From Anthropogastromicrobium aceti (GTDB taxonomy: Bacteria > Bacillota > Clostridia > Lachnospirales > Lachnospiraceae), in NCBI RefSeq assembly GCF_025567095.1, contig NZ_JAOQJH010000011.1: DNA of 64,000 nucleotides; one strand, written 5' to 3'. Positions 34,592-43,309 of the stretch are shown here, piece after piece. A model generated the notes under the pieces. It searched no databases. It was not told the origin of the DNA and was given only the letters and a program-made list of their open reading frames with translations. The number at the start of each line of letters is the position of its first letter. The stretch's first letter is position 1. The translations under genes were made by a program, and so were the position numbers.

Positions 34592-34957
34592 ATGAAAAAT
34601 TATACCATTACTGTAAATGGCAATGTATATGAAGTAACTGTTGAAGAAGGAACCGGATCCGCAGCAGCTGCAGCACCAAAGGCAGCTCCTAAGGCAGCAC
34701 CGAAGGCTGCTCCAAAGGCAGCAGCACCGGCTGGCGCACAGGGTGCTGTAAAGATCAGCGCTCCAATGCCAGGTAAGATTCTTGGTGTTAAGGCAAACGC
34801 TGGTGACGCTGTAAAGAAGGGTCAGGTAATCGTTGTTCTTGAGGCTATGAAGATGGAGAATGATATCGTAGCACCTCAGGATGGAACCGTAGCTTCTATC
34901 AATGTAACAGCAGGACAGTCCGTTGAGTCTGGCGCAGTACTTGCTACAATGAACTAA
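34592..34957 (+). CDS. Biotin carboxyl carrier protein of the decarboxylase
   Basis: 121-residue biotin carrier. A short N-terminal beta segment (YTITVNGNVYEVTVEEG) leads to an Ala/Pro/Lys hinge made of repeated AAPK units (about residues 28-48), then a biotinyl domain with the target lysine in VLEAMKMEND. It corresponds to the gamma/C subunit of glutaconyl- or methylmalonyl-CoA decarboxylase and to the 1.3S subunit of transcarboxylase. It would shuttle carboxyl groups from either carboxyltransferase to the membrane beta subunit. Confidence 0.95.
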   Translation: MKNYTITVNGNVYEVTVEEGTGSAAAAAPKAAPKAAPKAAPKAAAPAGAQGAVKISAPMPGKILGVKANAGDAVKKGQVIVVLEAMKMENDIVAPQDGTVASINVTAGQSVESGAVLATMN

Positions 34958-34964
34958 TGAAGCT

Positions 34965-34998
34965 CCTACGTAAGTAGGTGAATCCTGCATACGCAGGA
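34965..34998 (+). other. Two small hairpins between biotin carrier and beta subunit
   Basis: CCTAC-GTAA-GTAGG (34965-34978) and TCCTGC-ATAC-GCAGGA (34983-34998) stand side by side in a 63-base gap, just before the beta-subunit ribosome site. They may affect mRNA stability or translation. Confidence 0.5.
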
Positions 34999-35020
34999 AA
35001 TATACGGGAGGTATTAGACA

Positions 35021-36169
35021 ATGAGTTATGTAACTGAAACATTAGGCAATCTAATCCACCAGACCGCGTTCTTCAATCTGTCATGGGGCAACCTGTTAAT
35101 GATCCTTGTTGCACTGGTATTCTTATACCTGGCAATCAAGAAGGGATACGAGCCGTTACTGCTTGTGCCGATTGCATTCGGTATGCTGCTTGTTAACATG
35201 TATCCGGAAATCATGGCAAACCCGGAAGACACTTCAAACGGTGTTGGAGGATTACTGCATTATTTCTATATTCTGGACGAGTGGAGTATTCTGCCGTCTC
35301 TGATCTTCATGGGAGTTGGTGCGATGACTGACTTCGGTCCGCTGATCGCAAACCCAATCAGCTTTTTGATGGGTGCTGCTGCACAGCTTGGTATCTATCT
35401 GGCTTACTTTATGGCAATCCTTATGGGATTCTCTGATAAGGCAGCTGCAGCAATCTCTATCATTGGCGGTGCTGACGGTCCGACCTCTATCTTCCTTTGC
35501 GGTAAGTTAGGACAGACCCAGTACATGGGACCAATCGCCGTTGCTGCATATTCTTACATGTCTCTTGTTCCGATCATTCAGCCGCCGATCATGAAGGCAC
35601 TGACTACAGAGAAAGAGAGAAAGGTCAAGATGGAGCAGCTTCGTCCAGTATCAAAGCTGGAGAGAATCCTGTTCCCGATCATAGTAACAATCGTTGTTGT
35701 TTTGATTCTTCCAAGTACTGCACCGCTTATCGGTATGCTTATGCTTGGTAATTTGTTCCGCGAGAGTGGTGTTGTTAAGCAGCTTACTGAGACAGCTTCC
35801 AACGCACTTATGTATATCGTAGTTATCCTTCTTGGTACTTCTGTAGGTGCATCTACCAGTGCAGAGGCATTCTTAAAGATGGATACCTTAAAGATCGTTG
35901 CACTTGGTATGATCGCTTTCGCATTTGGTACTGCAGGCGGTGTTCTTCTTGGAAAGCTTTTGTGCAAGCTTACAAAGGGAAGAATCAATCCGCTTATCGG
36001 TTCAGCAGGTGTATCTGCCGTTCCGATGGCAGCGCGTGTATCACAGAAGGTTGGTTCAGAGGCAGATCCGAGCAACTTCCTTTTGATGCATGCAATGGGA
36101 CCAAACGTAGCCGGTGTTATCGGTACGGCCGTTGCGGCAGGTACGTTTATGGCAATATTTGGAGTATAA
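35021..36169 (+). CDS. Sodium-translocating decarboxylase beta subunit
   Basis: 382-residue integral membrane subunit (OadB/MmdB/GcdB family) that decarboxylates carboxybiotin and exports sodium ions. Family signatures include SLIFMGVGAMTDFGPL, the conserved IIGGADGPTSIF segment and NFLLMHAMGPNVAGVIGTAVAAG near the C terminus. About nine to eleven helices are visible and the length is typical. A strong GGGAGG ribosome site precedes it. Confidence 0.96.
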   Translation: MSYVTETLGNLIHQTAFFNLSWGNLLMILVALVFLYLAIKKGYEPLLLVPIAFGMLLVNMYPEIMANPEDTSNGVGGLLHYFYILDEWSILPSLIFMGVGAMTDFGPLIANPISFLMGAAAQLGIYLAYFMAILMGFSDKAAAAISIIGGADGPTSIFLCGKLGQTQYMGPIAVAAYSYMSLVPIIQPPIMKALTTEKERKVKMEQLRPVSKLERILFPIIVTIVVVLILPSTAPLIGMLMLGNLFRESGVVKQLTETASNALMYIVVILLGTSVGASTSAEAFLKMDTLKIVALGMIAFAFGTAGGVLLGKLLCKLTKGRINPLIGSAGVSAVPMAARVSQKVGSEADPSNFLLMHAMGPNVAGVIGTAVAAGTFMAIFGV

Positions 36170-36176
36170 AGTTAAC

Positions 36177-36304
36177 TCGTCAGACTGTTGTGCAAGGATC
36201 TCATGCTTGCATGAAGATCCTGCATAACGGACTGACGAAGGGAGCGACCGGTCATGAACAAAACAAGAACTGCGAAGCAGTGATAGCGCGATAGCGCGGT
36301 TTTG
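36177..36304 (+). repeat. Multi-hairpin structured element B
   Basis: A long stem TCGTCAG (36177-36183) / CTGACGA (36232-36238) encloses nested GTT/AAC, TGCA/TGCA and GGATC/GATCC pairs with a TCATGC-TT-GCATGA tip (36201-36214); the tip matches the arm 3 core of element A in reverse complement. Next come the palindrome GACCGGTC and an outer CAAAAC/GTTTTG stem (36259-36304) holding ACTGC-GAA-GCAGT and GCGC-GATA-GCGC hairpins. It fills the gap between beta and alpha subunit genes of one operon. Confidence 0.7.
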
Positions 36305-36367
36305 TGAATGGGCGCGAGTGAACTTTATTTAAAAACACGTATACTGATAAAATTTGGAGGTAATATA

Positions 36368-37795
36368 ATGGCAGAGCAAGTAAAAAGGCCAGTAGGAATT
36401 ACAGAGACGGTCTTAAGAGATGCGCATCAGTCTCTGATGGCAACTAGAATGACCACAGAGCAGATGCTTCCAATCGTTGAGAAAATGGATCAGGTAGGAT
36501 ACCACTCCGTAGAGTGCTGGGGTGGCGCTACATTTGATGCCAGCCTTCGTTTCCTGAAGGAAGATCCGTGGGAGAGACTGCGTAAATTAAGAGCAGGCTT
36601 CAAGCATACAAAGCTGCAGATGCTGTTCCGTGGACAGAACATCTTAGGCTACAATCACTATGCAGATGACGTAGTAGAGTACTTCGTACAGAAGTCAGTT
36701 GCAAATGGTATGGATATCATCCGTATCTTCGACTGCTTCAACGATCTGCGTAACTTAAAGACAGCAGTAAACGCAACAAAGGCAATCAAGAAGGAGAACC
36801 CAAATGCTGAGGCACAGATCGCACTGTGCTACACCCTTGGTGATGCTTACACACTTGATTACTGGAAGAAGATTGCAAAAGAGATCGAGTCCATGGGTGC
36901 AGATTCTATCTGTATCAAGGATATGGCAGGTCTTCTTGTTCCGTATAAGGCAACTGAGCTTGTTACAGCTCTTAAGAGCGCAACAAAGCTTCCGATTCAG
37001 ATTCATACCCACTACACCTCTGGTGTTGCATCCATGACATATATGAAGGCAGTTGAGGCTGGCGCAGATGTTATTGATACAGCAATGAGCCCATTAGCTA
37101 TGGGTACCAGCCAGCCGGCTACTGAGGTTATGGTAGAGACCTTCAAGGGAACTCCATACGATACAGGTCTTGATATGAAGCTTCTGGGAGAAATCGCTGA
37201 TTACTTCCGTCCGATTCAGGAGGAAGCTCTTAAGTCTGGCCGCATCAACCCGAAGGTTATGGGCGTTAACATCAAGACTTTGATGTATCAGGTACCGGGC
37301 GGTATGCTTTCCAACCTGGTAAGCCAGTTAAAGGAAGCAGGCGCTGAGGACAAGTACTATCAGGTACTTGAGGAAGTTCCGAGAGTACGTAAGGACTTCG
37401 GAGAGCCGCCGCTTGTTACTCCGTCTTCTCAGATCGTTGGTACTCAGGCAGTTCTTAACGTTCTTCAGGGCGAGAGATACAAGATGATGACCAAGGAGTC
37501 CAAGAAGATCTTAAGAGGTGAGTTTGGACAGACTGTTAAGCCATTTAACAAGGAAGTTCAGAAGAAGGCAATCGGAGACGAGAAGCCGATCACCTGCCGT
37601 CCGGCAGATCTGATCAAGCCACAGTTAGACAAATTCCGCAAGGAGGCAGCTCAGTATATCCAGCAGGACGAGGATGTACTGACCTATGCACTGTTCCCGC
37701 AGGTTGCTACTGAGTTCTTCAAGTATCGTGAAGCACAGCAGACAAAGGTAGATCCAGCTGCTGCAGATACAAAGAATAAGGCATACCCGGTATGA
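36368..37795 (+). CDS. oadA: Oxaloacetate decarboxylase alpha / pyruvate carboxyltransferase (OadA, 5S-like)
   Basis: 475-residue carboxyltransferase of the OadA/PycB/transcarboxylase-5S family, moving CO2 between oxaloacetate and biotin. LRDAHQSLMATRM starts the TIM barrel; IRIFDCFNDLRN, ICIKDMAG (carbamylated lysine) and IHTHYTSG (metal histidines) are intact. The protein stops after the PYC-type C-terminal region and has no biotin domain, which is encoded separately upstream. ATG 36368 follows TTGGAGG at 7 bases; the in-frame upstream ATG lies within element B's flank. Confidence 0.93.
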   Translation: MAEQVKRPVGITETVLRDAHQSLMATRMTTEQMLPIVEKMDQVGYHSVECWGGATFDASLRFLKEDPWERLRKLRAGFKHTKLQMLFRGQNILGYNHYADDVVEYFVQKSVANGMDIIRIFDCFNDLRNLKTAVNATKAIKKENPNAEAQIALCYTLGDAYTLDYWKKIAKEIESMGADSICIKDMAGLLVPYKATELVTALKSATKLPIQIHTHYTSGVASMTYMKAVEAGADVIDTAMSPLAMGTSQPATEVMVETFKGTPYDTGLDMKLLGEIADYFRPIQEEALKSGRINPKVMGVNIKTLMYQVPGGMLSNLVSQLKEAGAEDKYYQVLEEVPRVRKDFGEPPLVTPSSQIVGTQAVLNVLQGERYKMMTKESKKILRGEFGQTVKPFNKEVQKKAIGDEKPITCRPADLIKPQLDKFRKEAAQYIQQDEDVLTYALFPQVATEFFKYREAQQTKVDPAAADTKNKAYPV

Positions 37796-37844
37796 TACTA
37801 GAATTGCGAAAGCTACGAAGTAGCGGAGCAATTCGTGAGTATCA
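37793..37844 (+). repeat. Structured hairpin element C after oadA
   Basis: TGATACT (37793-37799, overlapping the oadA stop) pairs with AGTATCA (37838-37844). Inside, GAATTGC (37801-37807) pairs with GCAATTC (37828-37834) and GCTAC with GTAGC around a GAA loop. This inner arm is the same as arm 1 of element A in opposite orientation, with three differences of which two are a compensatory T-A to C-G change in the inner stem. Confidence 0.75.
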
Positions 37845-37863
37845 ATAAAGTAAAATAAAGAAC

Positions 37864-37896
37864 AAGGGACTCTTGGAAAACAAGGGTCCCTTTTTT
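37864..37896 (+). terminator. Terminator of the decarboxylase operon
   Basis: AAGGGAC-T-CTTG pairs with CAAG-G-GTCCCTT around GAAAA, followed by T6. It ends the operon before the flavoprotein gene. Confidence 0.88.
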
Positions 37897-37923
37897 GAAA
37901 AAAGGATTGTGTGAAAATTTTTT

Positions 37924-39153
37924 ATGAGCAAAGTAATAGTAATAGGCGGCGGTGCCGCTGGAATGATGGCTGCATTAAAGGCAGCCGAGAATGGTCATGA
38001 CGTGACACTGCTTGAGAAAAATGAAAAGCTTGGAAAAAAGCTTTTTATCACAGGAAAGGGTCGATGCAACGTGACAAATGCCTCCGATATGGAGACAATC
38101 ATGAGCCAGATTGTGACAAATCCACGTTTTCTTTACAGTGCGTTTTCTGACTGCAGCAACACAGATGTCATGGAACTTATTGAAAACGGCGGATGTCCGC
38201 TTAAGATAGAAAGAGGTCAGCGTGTATTCCCAGAGTCAGATAAGTCCTCTGATATCATAAGCTGCTTTTCACGTCTTTTAAAAAAGGCTGGCGTAGAAAT
38301 TATATTAAATAAGGAAGTAACGCATATCATCACCGAAGAAGGACGTGCAGCAGGCGTGTCACTTTCCGATGGAAAAAAAATAAGCGCCGATGCCATAGTG
38401 CTTGCAACAGGCGGTCTTTCCTATGCGTCAACAGGCTCCACGGGAGACGGACACCGCATGGCAAGAGAGCTTGGTCATACAGTGACACCATGCTTTCCGG
38501 CATTAGTGCCAGTTAACACAAAAGAAGACTGGTGCCGCACACTGCAGGGACTGTCACTTAAAAATGTTACCTTCACTGTAAAAGACGGCAAAAAGAAGCT
38601 GTATGAGGATTTTGGAGAGATGCTGTTCACTCATTTTGGCATCAGCGGACCACTTGTATTAAGTGCAAGCAGTAAAATCGTCAAAAAGCTTGATAAAAAT
38701 CCGCTTTCAGCTTTTATAGACTTAAAGCCGGCGCTTACAGAAGAGCAGCTTGATGCAAGACTTTTGCGAGACTTCTCACAGGAAAAAAATAAGCAGTTTA
38801 AAAATGCATTAAATGGCTTATTCCCGGCAAGACTAGCAGAGCAGATCGTCATTTTGTCAGGCATAAATCCAGACAAGGAAGTAAATGCCATCACAAAAGA
38901 AGAGCGTGCCCATCTTGTTTCTTTAACCAAAAATCTCCCATTGACCATTCTTAGTGTCAGGAGTTATAATGAAGCTATTATCACGCAGGGCGGCGTCAAA
39001 GTGCAGGAAGTACAGCCAAAGACCATGGAGTCAAAGCTTGTACAGGGACTGTATTTTGCAGGCGAACTACTAGATATTGATGCCCTCACAGGGGGCTACA
39101 ACCTGCAGCTTGCATGGTCCACGGGAAGTCTGGTGGGGGATAGTATTGTATAA
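37924..39153 (+). CDS. BaiN/HI0933-like flavoprotein
   Basis: 409-residue FAD-dependent oxidoreductase of the HI0933/YhiN/BaiN family. The dinucleotide motif GGGAAGMMAALKAAENG, LLEKNEKLGKKLFITGKGRCNVTN, ATGGLSYASTGSTGDGH, and the C-terminal GGVKVQEVQPKTMESK and YFAGELLDIDALTGGYNLQLAWSTG are all family features. Some relatives reduce bile-acid intermediates; most have no known substrate. It precedes cmk, ispH and rpsA, an order common in Clostridia. Confidence 0.92.
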   Translation: MSKVIVIGGGAAGMMAALKAAENGHDVTLLEKNEKLGKKLFITGKGRCNVTNASDMETIMSQIVTNPRFLYSAFSDCSNTDVMELIENGGCPLKIERGQRVFPESDKSSDIISCFSRLLKKAGVEIILNKEVTHIITEEGRAAGVSLSDGKKISADAIVLATGGLSYASTGSTGDGHRMARELGHTVTPCFPALVPVNTKEDWCRTLQGLSLKNVTFTVKDGKKKLYEDFGEMLFTHFGISGPLVLSASSKIVKKLDKNPLSAFIDLKPALTEEQLDARLLRDFSQEKNKQFKNALNGLFPARLAEQIVILSGINPDKEVNAITKEERAHLVSLTKNLPLTILSVRSYNEAIITQGGVKVQEVQPKTMESKLVQGLYFAGELLDIDALTGGYNLQLAWSTGSLVGDSIV

Positions 39154-39228
39154 ATACGTGAATAGCGTGACAAACACTTCACCGAAATGCCTCGCAGAAG
39201 AATCGTAAAAAGAAAAGGAGACAAACAA

Positions 39229-39894
39229 ATGGGTTTTAATATCGCAATTGATGGTCCGGCAGGAGCCGGAAAAAGCACCATCGCAAAGCTTGCAGCAAGC
39301 GAGCTTTCCTATATATATGTAGATACAGGCGCCATGTACCGCGCAATCGGTCTGTATGTATATCGTAAGCATGTGCCAGAAGAAGATATAAATGCTATTG
39401 GAGAGACTGCGAAAGAGACAGAAGTTTCCATTCGTTATATCGACGGTGAGCGCCATGTATATTTAAATGGTGAGGATGTAAGTGAAGAGATCAGAAAAGA
39501 ACATATTGGCCATATGGCATCTGTAGTTGGCGCAGTGCCGGCTGTAAGAGAGCATCTCTTATCACTTCAAAGACAGATTGCACAGGAAAATGATATCATC
39601 ATGGATGGAAGAGACATCGGTACATGTATTCTTCCTAATGCAGATGTAAAGATCTTTCTGACAGCAAGTGCCGAGGAAAGGGCAAGAAGACGCTACTTAG
39701 AGCTGCAGTCAAAGGGCGATAATACGCCATATGACGTTGTGCTTGCCGATATTAAAGAGCGCGACTACCGTGACACGCACAGAGATATCGCACCGTTAAA
39801 GCAGGCTGAGGATGCTGTATACCTTGATACGTCAAACATGACAATTGAAGAAGCAGCAGCAAAGGTAGTAGAGCTTGCAAAGGCGGCACGCTGA
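39229..39894 (+). CDS. cmk: Cytidylate kinase
   Basis: 221-residue (d)CMP kinase. The P loop is IDGPAGAGKSTIAK; DTGAMYRAIGLYV, DGRDIGTCILPNADVKIFLTAS and RDYRDTHRDIAPLKQA are the CMP-binding and lid motifs. ATG 39229 lies behind AAAAGGAG; the in-frame ATG at 39187 is too early for the family. Its stop overlaps the ispH start (TGATG). Confidence 0.96.
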   Translation: MGFNIAIDGPAGAGKSTIAKLAASELSYIYVDTGAMYRAIGLYVYRKHVPEEDINAIGETAKETEVSIRYIDGERHVYLNGEDVSEEIRKEHIGHMASVVGAVPAVREHLLSLQRQIAQENDIIMDGRDIGTCILPNADVKIFLTASAEERARRRYLELQSKGDNTPYDVVLADIKERDYRDTHRDIAPLKQAEDAVYLDTSNMTIEEAAAKVVELAKAAR

Positions 39895-40760
39895 TGGAAG
39901 TAATTCTTGCAAAAAGCGCGGGCTTTTGCTTTGGCGTGCGCCGCGCAGTAAACGAAGTTTATCGTTGTCTTGAGGAAGAAAAGGATACACCAATCTATAC
40001 CTTTGGTCCAATCATCCACAACGATGAAGTGGTCAACGATTTAAAGAATAAAGGTGTGCAGGTAGTTGACACATTAGAGTCGCTTGCAGCACTTAAAAAG
40101 GGCATTGTCATAATCCGCTCCCATGGTGTTGGCCGTGACACCGAAACAAAGATGCGTGAGCTTGGCATGCGTGTTATTGACATGACATGTCCGTTTGTAA
40201 AAAAGATTCACCGTCTTGTAGAAGAAAAGTCAAAAGAAGGCTACCAGATCGTCATAGCCGGAAATCCTGTGCATCCAGAGGTTGTAGGCATTGTAGGATG
40301 GAGCACAGACGGCGCATCAGTTGTAAAAGATGCGGAAGAAGCACAAAAGCTGGTATTAGACCCTAAAAAACCCGTTTTTGTGGCAGCACAAACGACATTT
40401 CACTACATTAAATTTCAAAATATAGTTGACCAATTAGAAAAAAAAGAGTACAATATAAATTGCGTTAACACTATCTGCAATGCAACCAGAAACCGGCAGG
40501 AGGAAGCAGCCAGTCTCGCAGCCTCAGTAGATGGCATGCTGGTCATAGGTGGGAGTCATAGCTCCAACACGCAGAAGCTGTTTGAAATATGCAAAAAAGA
40601 ATGTAATAATACCCATTACATACAAACCGCTGAGGACCTAGACACCAATTGGTTTTTGACAGCAGACAGGGTGGGTGTTACAGGAGGGGCATCAACCCCG
40701 AATATAATCATTGAGGAGGTTCTACACCATGTCAGACGAATTCGGACAATTATTAAGTGA
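39894..40760 (+). CDS. ispH: 4-hydroxy-3-methylbut-2-enyl diphosphate reductase IspH
   Basis: 288-residue iron-sulfur enzyme, last step of the MEP isoprenoid pathway. The three cluster cysteines are visible in SAGFCFGVRRAV, MTCPFVKKIH and NTICNATRNRQ; the substrate histidine/TxHPE-like region is GNPVHPEVVGI. It overlaps cmk by three bases and the S1 gene by 32 bases. In many Clostridia IspH and S1 are one fused protein; here they are in different frames, with the S1 ribosome site (GAGGAGG) inside ispH. Confidence 0.96.
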   Translation: MEVILAKSAGFCFGVRRAVNEVYRCLEEEKDTPIYTFGPIIHNDEVVNDLKNKGVQVVDTLESLAALKKGIVIIRSHGVGRDTETKMRELGMRVIDMTCPFVKKIHRLVEEKSKEGYQIVIAGNPVHPEVVGIVGWSTDGASVVKDAEEAQKLVLDPKKPVFVAAQTTFHYIKFQNIVDQLEKKEYNINCVNTICNATRNRQEEAASLAASVDGMLVIGGSHSSNTQKLFEICKKECNNTHYIQTAEDLDTNWFLTADRVGVTGGASTPNIIIEEVLHHVRRIRTIIK

Positions 40761-41796
40761 GCAGAAAGAAGTTGCAATTAGCCAGGGCGCAGTTGTATCC
40801 GGTCAGGTTATTGCAGTAAAGGAAGACGAGATTGTCCTAAATATAGGATATAAAGCAGATGCTGTCATTAGCCGCAACGAATTTACCAACATCCCGAATG
40901 CAAATCTGTGCGACCTTGTAAAGGTTGGCGATGAGATCGAGGCTAAGGTTGTTAAGATGAACGACGGCGAGGGCCAGGTTCAGCTTTCTGTACGCAAGCT
41001 GCAGGCAGAGAGAGGAAGCAAGGTTCTTGAGGACGCATTCGAGAACAAGACTGTATTAAAGGCAGTTGTTACTGAGATCTCCACTGGTGGATTAAGCGTA
41101 GTAGTTGATCAGACCAGAGTATTTATCCCGGCAAGCCTTGTATCCGATGTATACGAGAAGAATCTTGAGAAGTACAAGGGACAGGAAGTTGAGTTTATCG
41201 TTACTGAGTTCAACCCGAAGAAGCACAGAATTATCGGTAACTGCAAGGAGCTGATCATCGAGAAGAAGAAGAAGATGCAGGAAGAGCTCTTCGCAAAGCT
41301 TGAGGTTGGTCAGACCGTTGAGGGTACTGTAAAGAACGTTACAGATTTCGGTGCATTCGTAGATTTAGGCGGAGCAGATGGTCTGCTTCACATTTCTGAG
41401 ATGAGCTGGGGCCGTATCGAGAATCCTAAGAAGGTATTCAAGAGTGGTGATAAGGTTAAGGTTCTTGTAAAGGCAATCGATGGAAATCGTATCGCACTGA
41501 GCATGAAGTTCCCGGAGGAGAATCCGTGGAAGGATGCAGAAGAGAAGTTTGCAGTAGGTACTGTTGTTACTGGTAAGGTAGCACGTATGACTGACTTCGG
41601 TGCATTCGTAGAGTTAGAGTCAGGTGTTGATGCACTGCTTCACGTTTCTCAGATTTCCAGAGAGCGCGTAGAGAAGCCACAGGATGTTCTGTCCATCGGT
41701 CAGGAAATCACCGCAAAGGTAGTAGACCTGAATGTAGATGCAAAGAAGATCAGCCTGAGCATGAAGGCTCTTGCAAACGATGAGGATCAGGAATAA
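40729..41796 (+). CDS. rpsA: S1-domain RNA-binding protein (ribosomal protein S1 homologue)
   Basis: 355-residue protein with four S1 (OB-fold) repeats. The first starts near AISQGAVVSGQVIAVKEDEIVLNIGYKADAV; the last two have the strong TDFGAFV signature (VKNVTDFGAFVDLGGADGLLHISEMSWG, VARMTDFGAFVELESGVDALLHVSQISRE). It resembles the four-domain S1 of Firmicutes, which binds mRNA and ribosomes. I chose ATG 40729 because GAGGAGG lies at the right distance. Overlap with ispH implies coupled translation. Confidence 0.93.
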   Translation: MSDEFGQLLSEQKEVAISQGAVVSGQVIAVKEDEIVLNIGYKADAVISRNEFTNIPNANLCDLVKVGDEIEAKVVKMNDGEGQVQLSVRKLQAERGSKVLEDAFENKTVLKAVVTEISTGGLSVVVDQTRVFIPASLVSDVYEKNLEKYKGQEVEFIVTEFNPKKHRIIGNCKELIIEKKKKMQEELFAKLEVGQTVEGTVKNVTDFGAFVDLGGADGLLHISEMSWGRIENPKKVFKSGDKVKVLVKAIDGNRIALSMKFPEENPWKDAEEKFAVGTVVTGKVARMTDFGAFVELESGVDALLHVSQISRERVEKPQDVLSIGQEITAKVVDLNVDAKKISLSMKALANDEDQE

Positions 41797-41828
41797 TCCG
41801 TAAGAAATACATCAAATAAAATGAATTT

Positions 41829-41865
41829 AAAAAGACCGGGTAGAAAAAACTACCCGGTCTTTTTT
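41829..41865 (+). terminator. Terminator after rpsA
   Basis: A perfect 13-bp stem AAAGACCGGGTAG / CTACCCGGTCTTT with an A6 loop and a T tract. Confidence 0.95.
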
Positions 41866-41881
41866 GATTAAAGCAAGCGGT

Positions 41882-43003
41882 TCAAGAAAATAATTCCGGC
41901 GGTGCTTCCTGCGCCTCTTCAGAAGGAACAGGTACAGCACATCTCAGTGCATCTTCGAGTACATTATGTGCATAGGCGAGAATAAAATCAGGATCAGCTA
42001 TATATTCTGTAAAAAGCTGCTTGGAAGAATACTCCTCCTTATAAAGATCAAACATATCCTCATGCGAGAGCGGAAGAAAAGTACTGCTTTTCTTTGTGTA
42101 GCAGGTAGAAGCATTTGCCTGAACACGATGCTCCGGGTCTACATATTGGCCGACCTTCTTATGAACAGCGCGGTCCTCATCAGGAAGATAATAATAATCC
42201 TTATAATTATCAAAGAAATACTTTAATTCCCCGACAAAAGCACGAATCTCAATAATGATCTGGTTCGCACGGATCGATAAACGGCAAAGCGGCAGCTCAC
42301 GCGTCACAGCTACTGGGACCTTAACAGAACAGTCCACCACAATAGTAAGAGAGGACGATGCAGTGCTTAAAGAATAGCCGGCAAGTGTCCACTCACTGCG
42401 GAATATATCAAGATAAGACAAAAGCGGCATAATCTGAGGAAGAGCCTTTAAATCATCCTCATTGTGAAGAAGAAGCACCTGATAAAGACGCTTATCACCA
42501 GTCTCAAGATAATCATGATAAACAGCGATCATCTCCTTGCCGGTAGCCTGATCTAGTCTTGAAATATTTAAATAGCTTTCAAGTGTTGCAAGTTTTAAGT
42601 TCTCAAGCTGCAGAAGTGTCTTTACAGGACGCAGGTGGCGGTACAGATCAAAGCTGCGAATATTGTCAAGCACATCAGTATTAAGGCCATAGGCAGCAGC
42701 ACATTTCTTTAAAAAAGGAAGATCAAAGGTTTCGCCATTAAAAGAAACAATAACCTGATAATTTTTTATAAAAGAAAAAAAGTCCTCAAGGATCTCCTGC
42801 TCAGAATTAAGCGAATCAGAAAACCACTGTCTGATATGCCACTCCATCTGCTGATGATAGACTGCACCAATCAGATAAATAGAAGAGGTAGCAGGTGTGA
42901 GTCCTGTCGTCTCAATATCAAGAAATACAAGATCCTTTAAGGGTGCAATCGCATGAGAATCATAAAATTGCGGGATCGAAAACGTTTTACTTATAACAAC
43001 CAT
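41882..43003 (-). CDS. YprB-like ribonuclease-H-fold exonuclease
   Basis: 373-residue protein with a DEDD-type 3'-5' exonuclease domain: FLDIETTGL (Asp and Glu), SFNGETFDLPFLKKC and LLHNEDDLKAL provide the acidic residues. The remaining C-terminal 150 residues are less conserved. This matches YprB/RNase_H_2 proteins, whose nucleic acid substrate is not known. Monocistronic and convergent to rpsA. Confidence 0.82.
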   Translation of the reverse strand: MVVISKTFSIPQFYDSHAIAPLKDLVFLDIETTGLTPATSSIYLIGAVYHQQMEWHIRQWFSDSLNSEQEILEDFFSFIKNYQVIVSFNGETFDLPFLKKCAAAYGLNTDVLDNIRSFDLYRHLRPVKTLLQLENLKLATLESYLNISRLDQATGKEMIAVYHDYLETGDKRLYQVLLLHNEDDLKALPQIMPLLSYLDIFRSEWTLAGYSLSTASSSLTIVVDCSVKVPVAVTRELPLCRLSIRANQIIIEIRAFVGELKYFFDNYKDYYYLPDEDRAVHKKVGQYVDPEHRVQANASTCYTKKSSTFLPLSHEDMFDLYKEEYSSKQLFTEYIADPDFILAYAHNVLEDALRCAVPVPSEEAQEAPPELFS

Positions 43004-43060
43004 TGAAATTCCCCCGTTATATAAAAATCACATTAAATACAAATCTTAAAAATTTCTTAC

Positions 43061-43089
43061 ATTATAGCATAATAGAGGAGAGAAGTCAA
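43061..43089 (-). promoter_or_regulatory. Promoter of the YprB-like gene
   Basis: On the minus strand TTGACT (43084-43089), 17-bp spacer and a perfect TATAAT (43061-43066). Confidence 0.8.
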
Positions 43090-43210
43090 ACCTATTCCTA
43101 TTATGTGATTTGCAGTAAACAGTGATATATATATGAATTATGATTATAGATAATTACAACAAAAATGAAAAAAATCATAAGAAAATATGAAAAAAAAACA
43201 AAAATGGTAC

Positions 43211-43239
43211 TTTACAAAGTGTTTGAAATGTGCTACTGT
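43211..43239 (+). promoter_or_regulatory. Promoter of the surface-protein operon
   Basis: TTTACA (43211-43216), 17-bp spacer and TACTGT (43234-43239), preceded by A-rich tracts that may act as an UP element or curved DNA. Confidence 0.55.
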
Positions 43240-43309
43240 TTAAGTAAGCGAAAAAAGCATGTTCATCAGTTCAGCTGGAAACAGTGAAAACTTGGAAGGA
43301 GTATGGAAT

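Larger units (their letters stand above)
43004..43309. other. AT-rich divergent intergenic region
   Basis: This 306-base gap is very A+T rich. It contains a leftward promoter for the YprB-like gene and a rightward promoter for the surface operon. Long A tracts lie at about 43140-43205. I see no gene, terminator or recognisable riboswitch in it. Confidence 0.6.

Noticed and set aside
34322..34990. 222-codon minus-strand ORF
   Set aside because: Antisense to the OadG and biotin-carrier genes; its Cys/Ser-rich composition comes from the Ala/Glu/Lys codons on the other strand.
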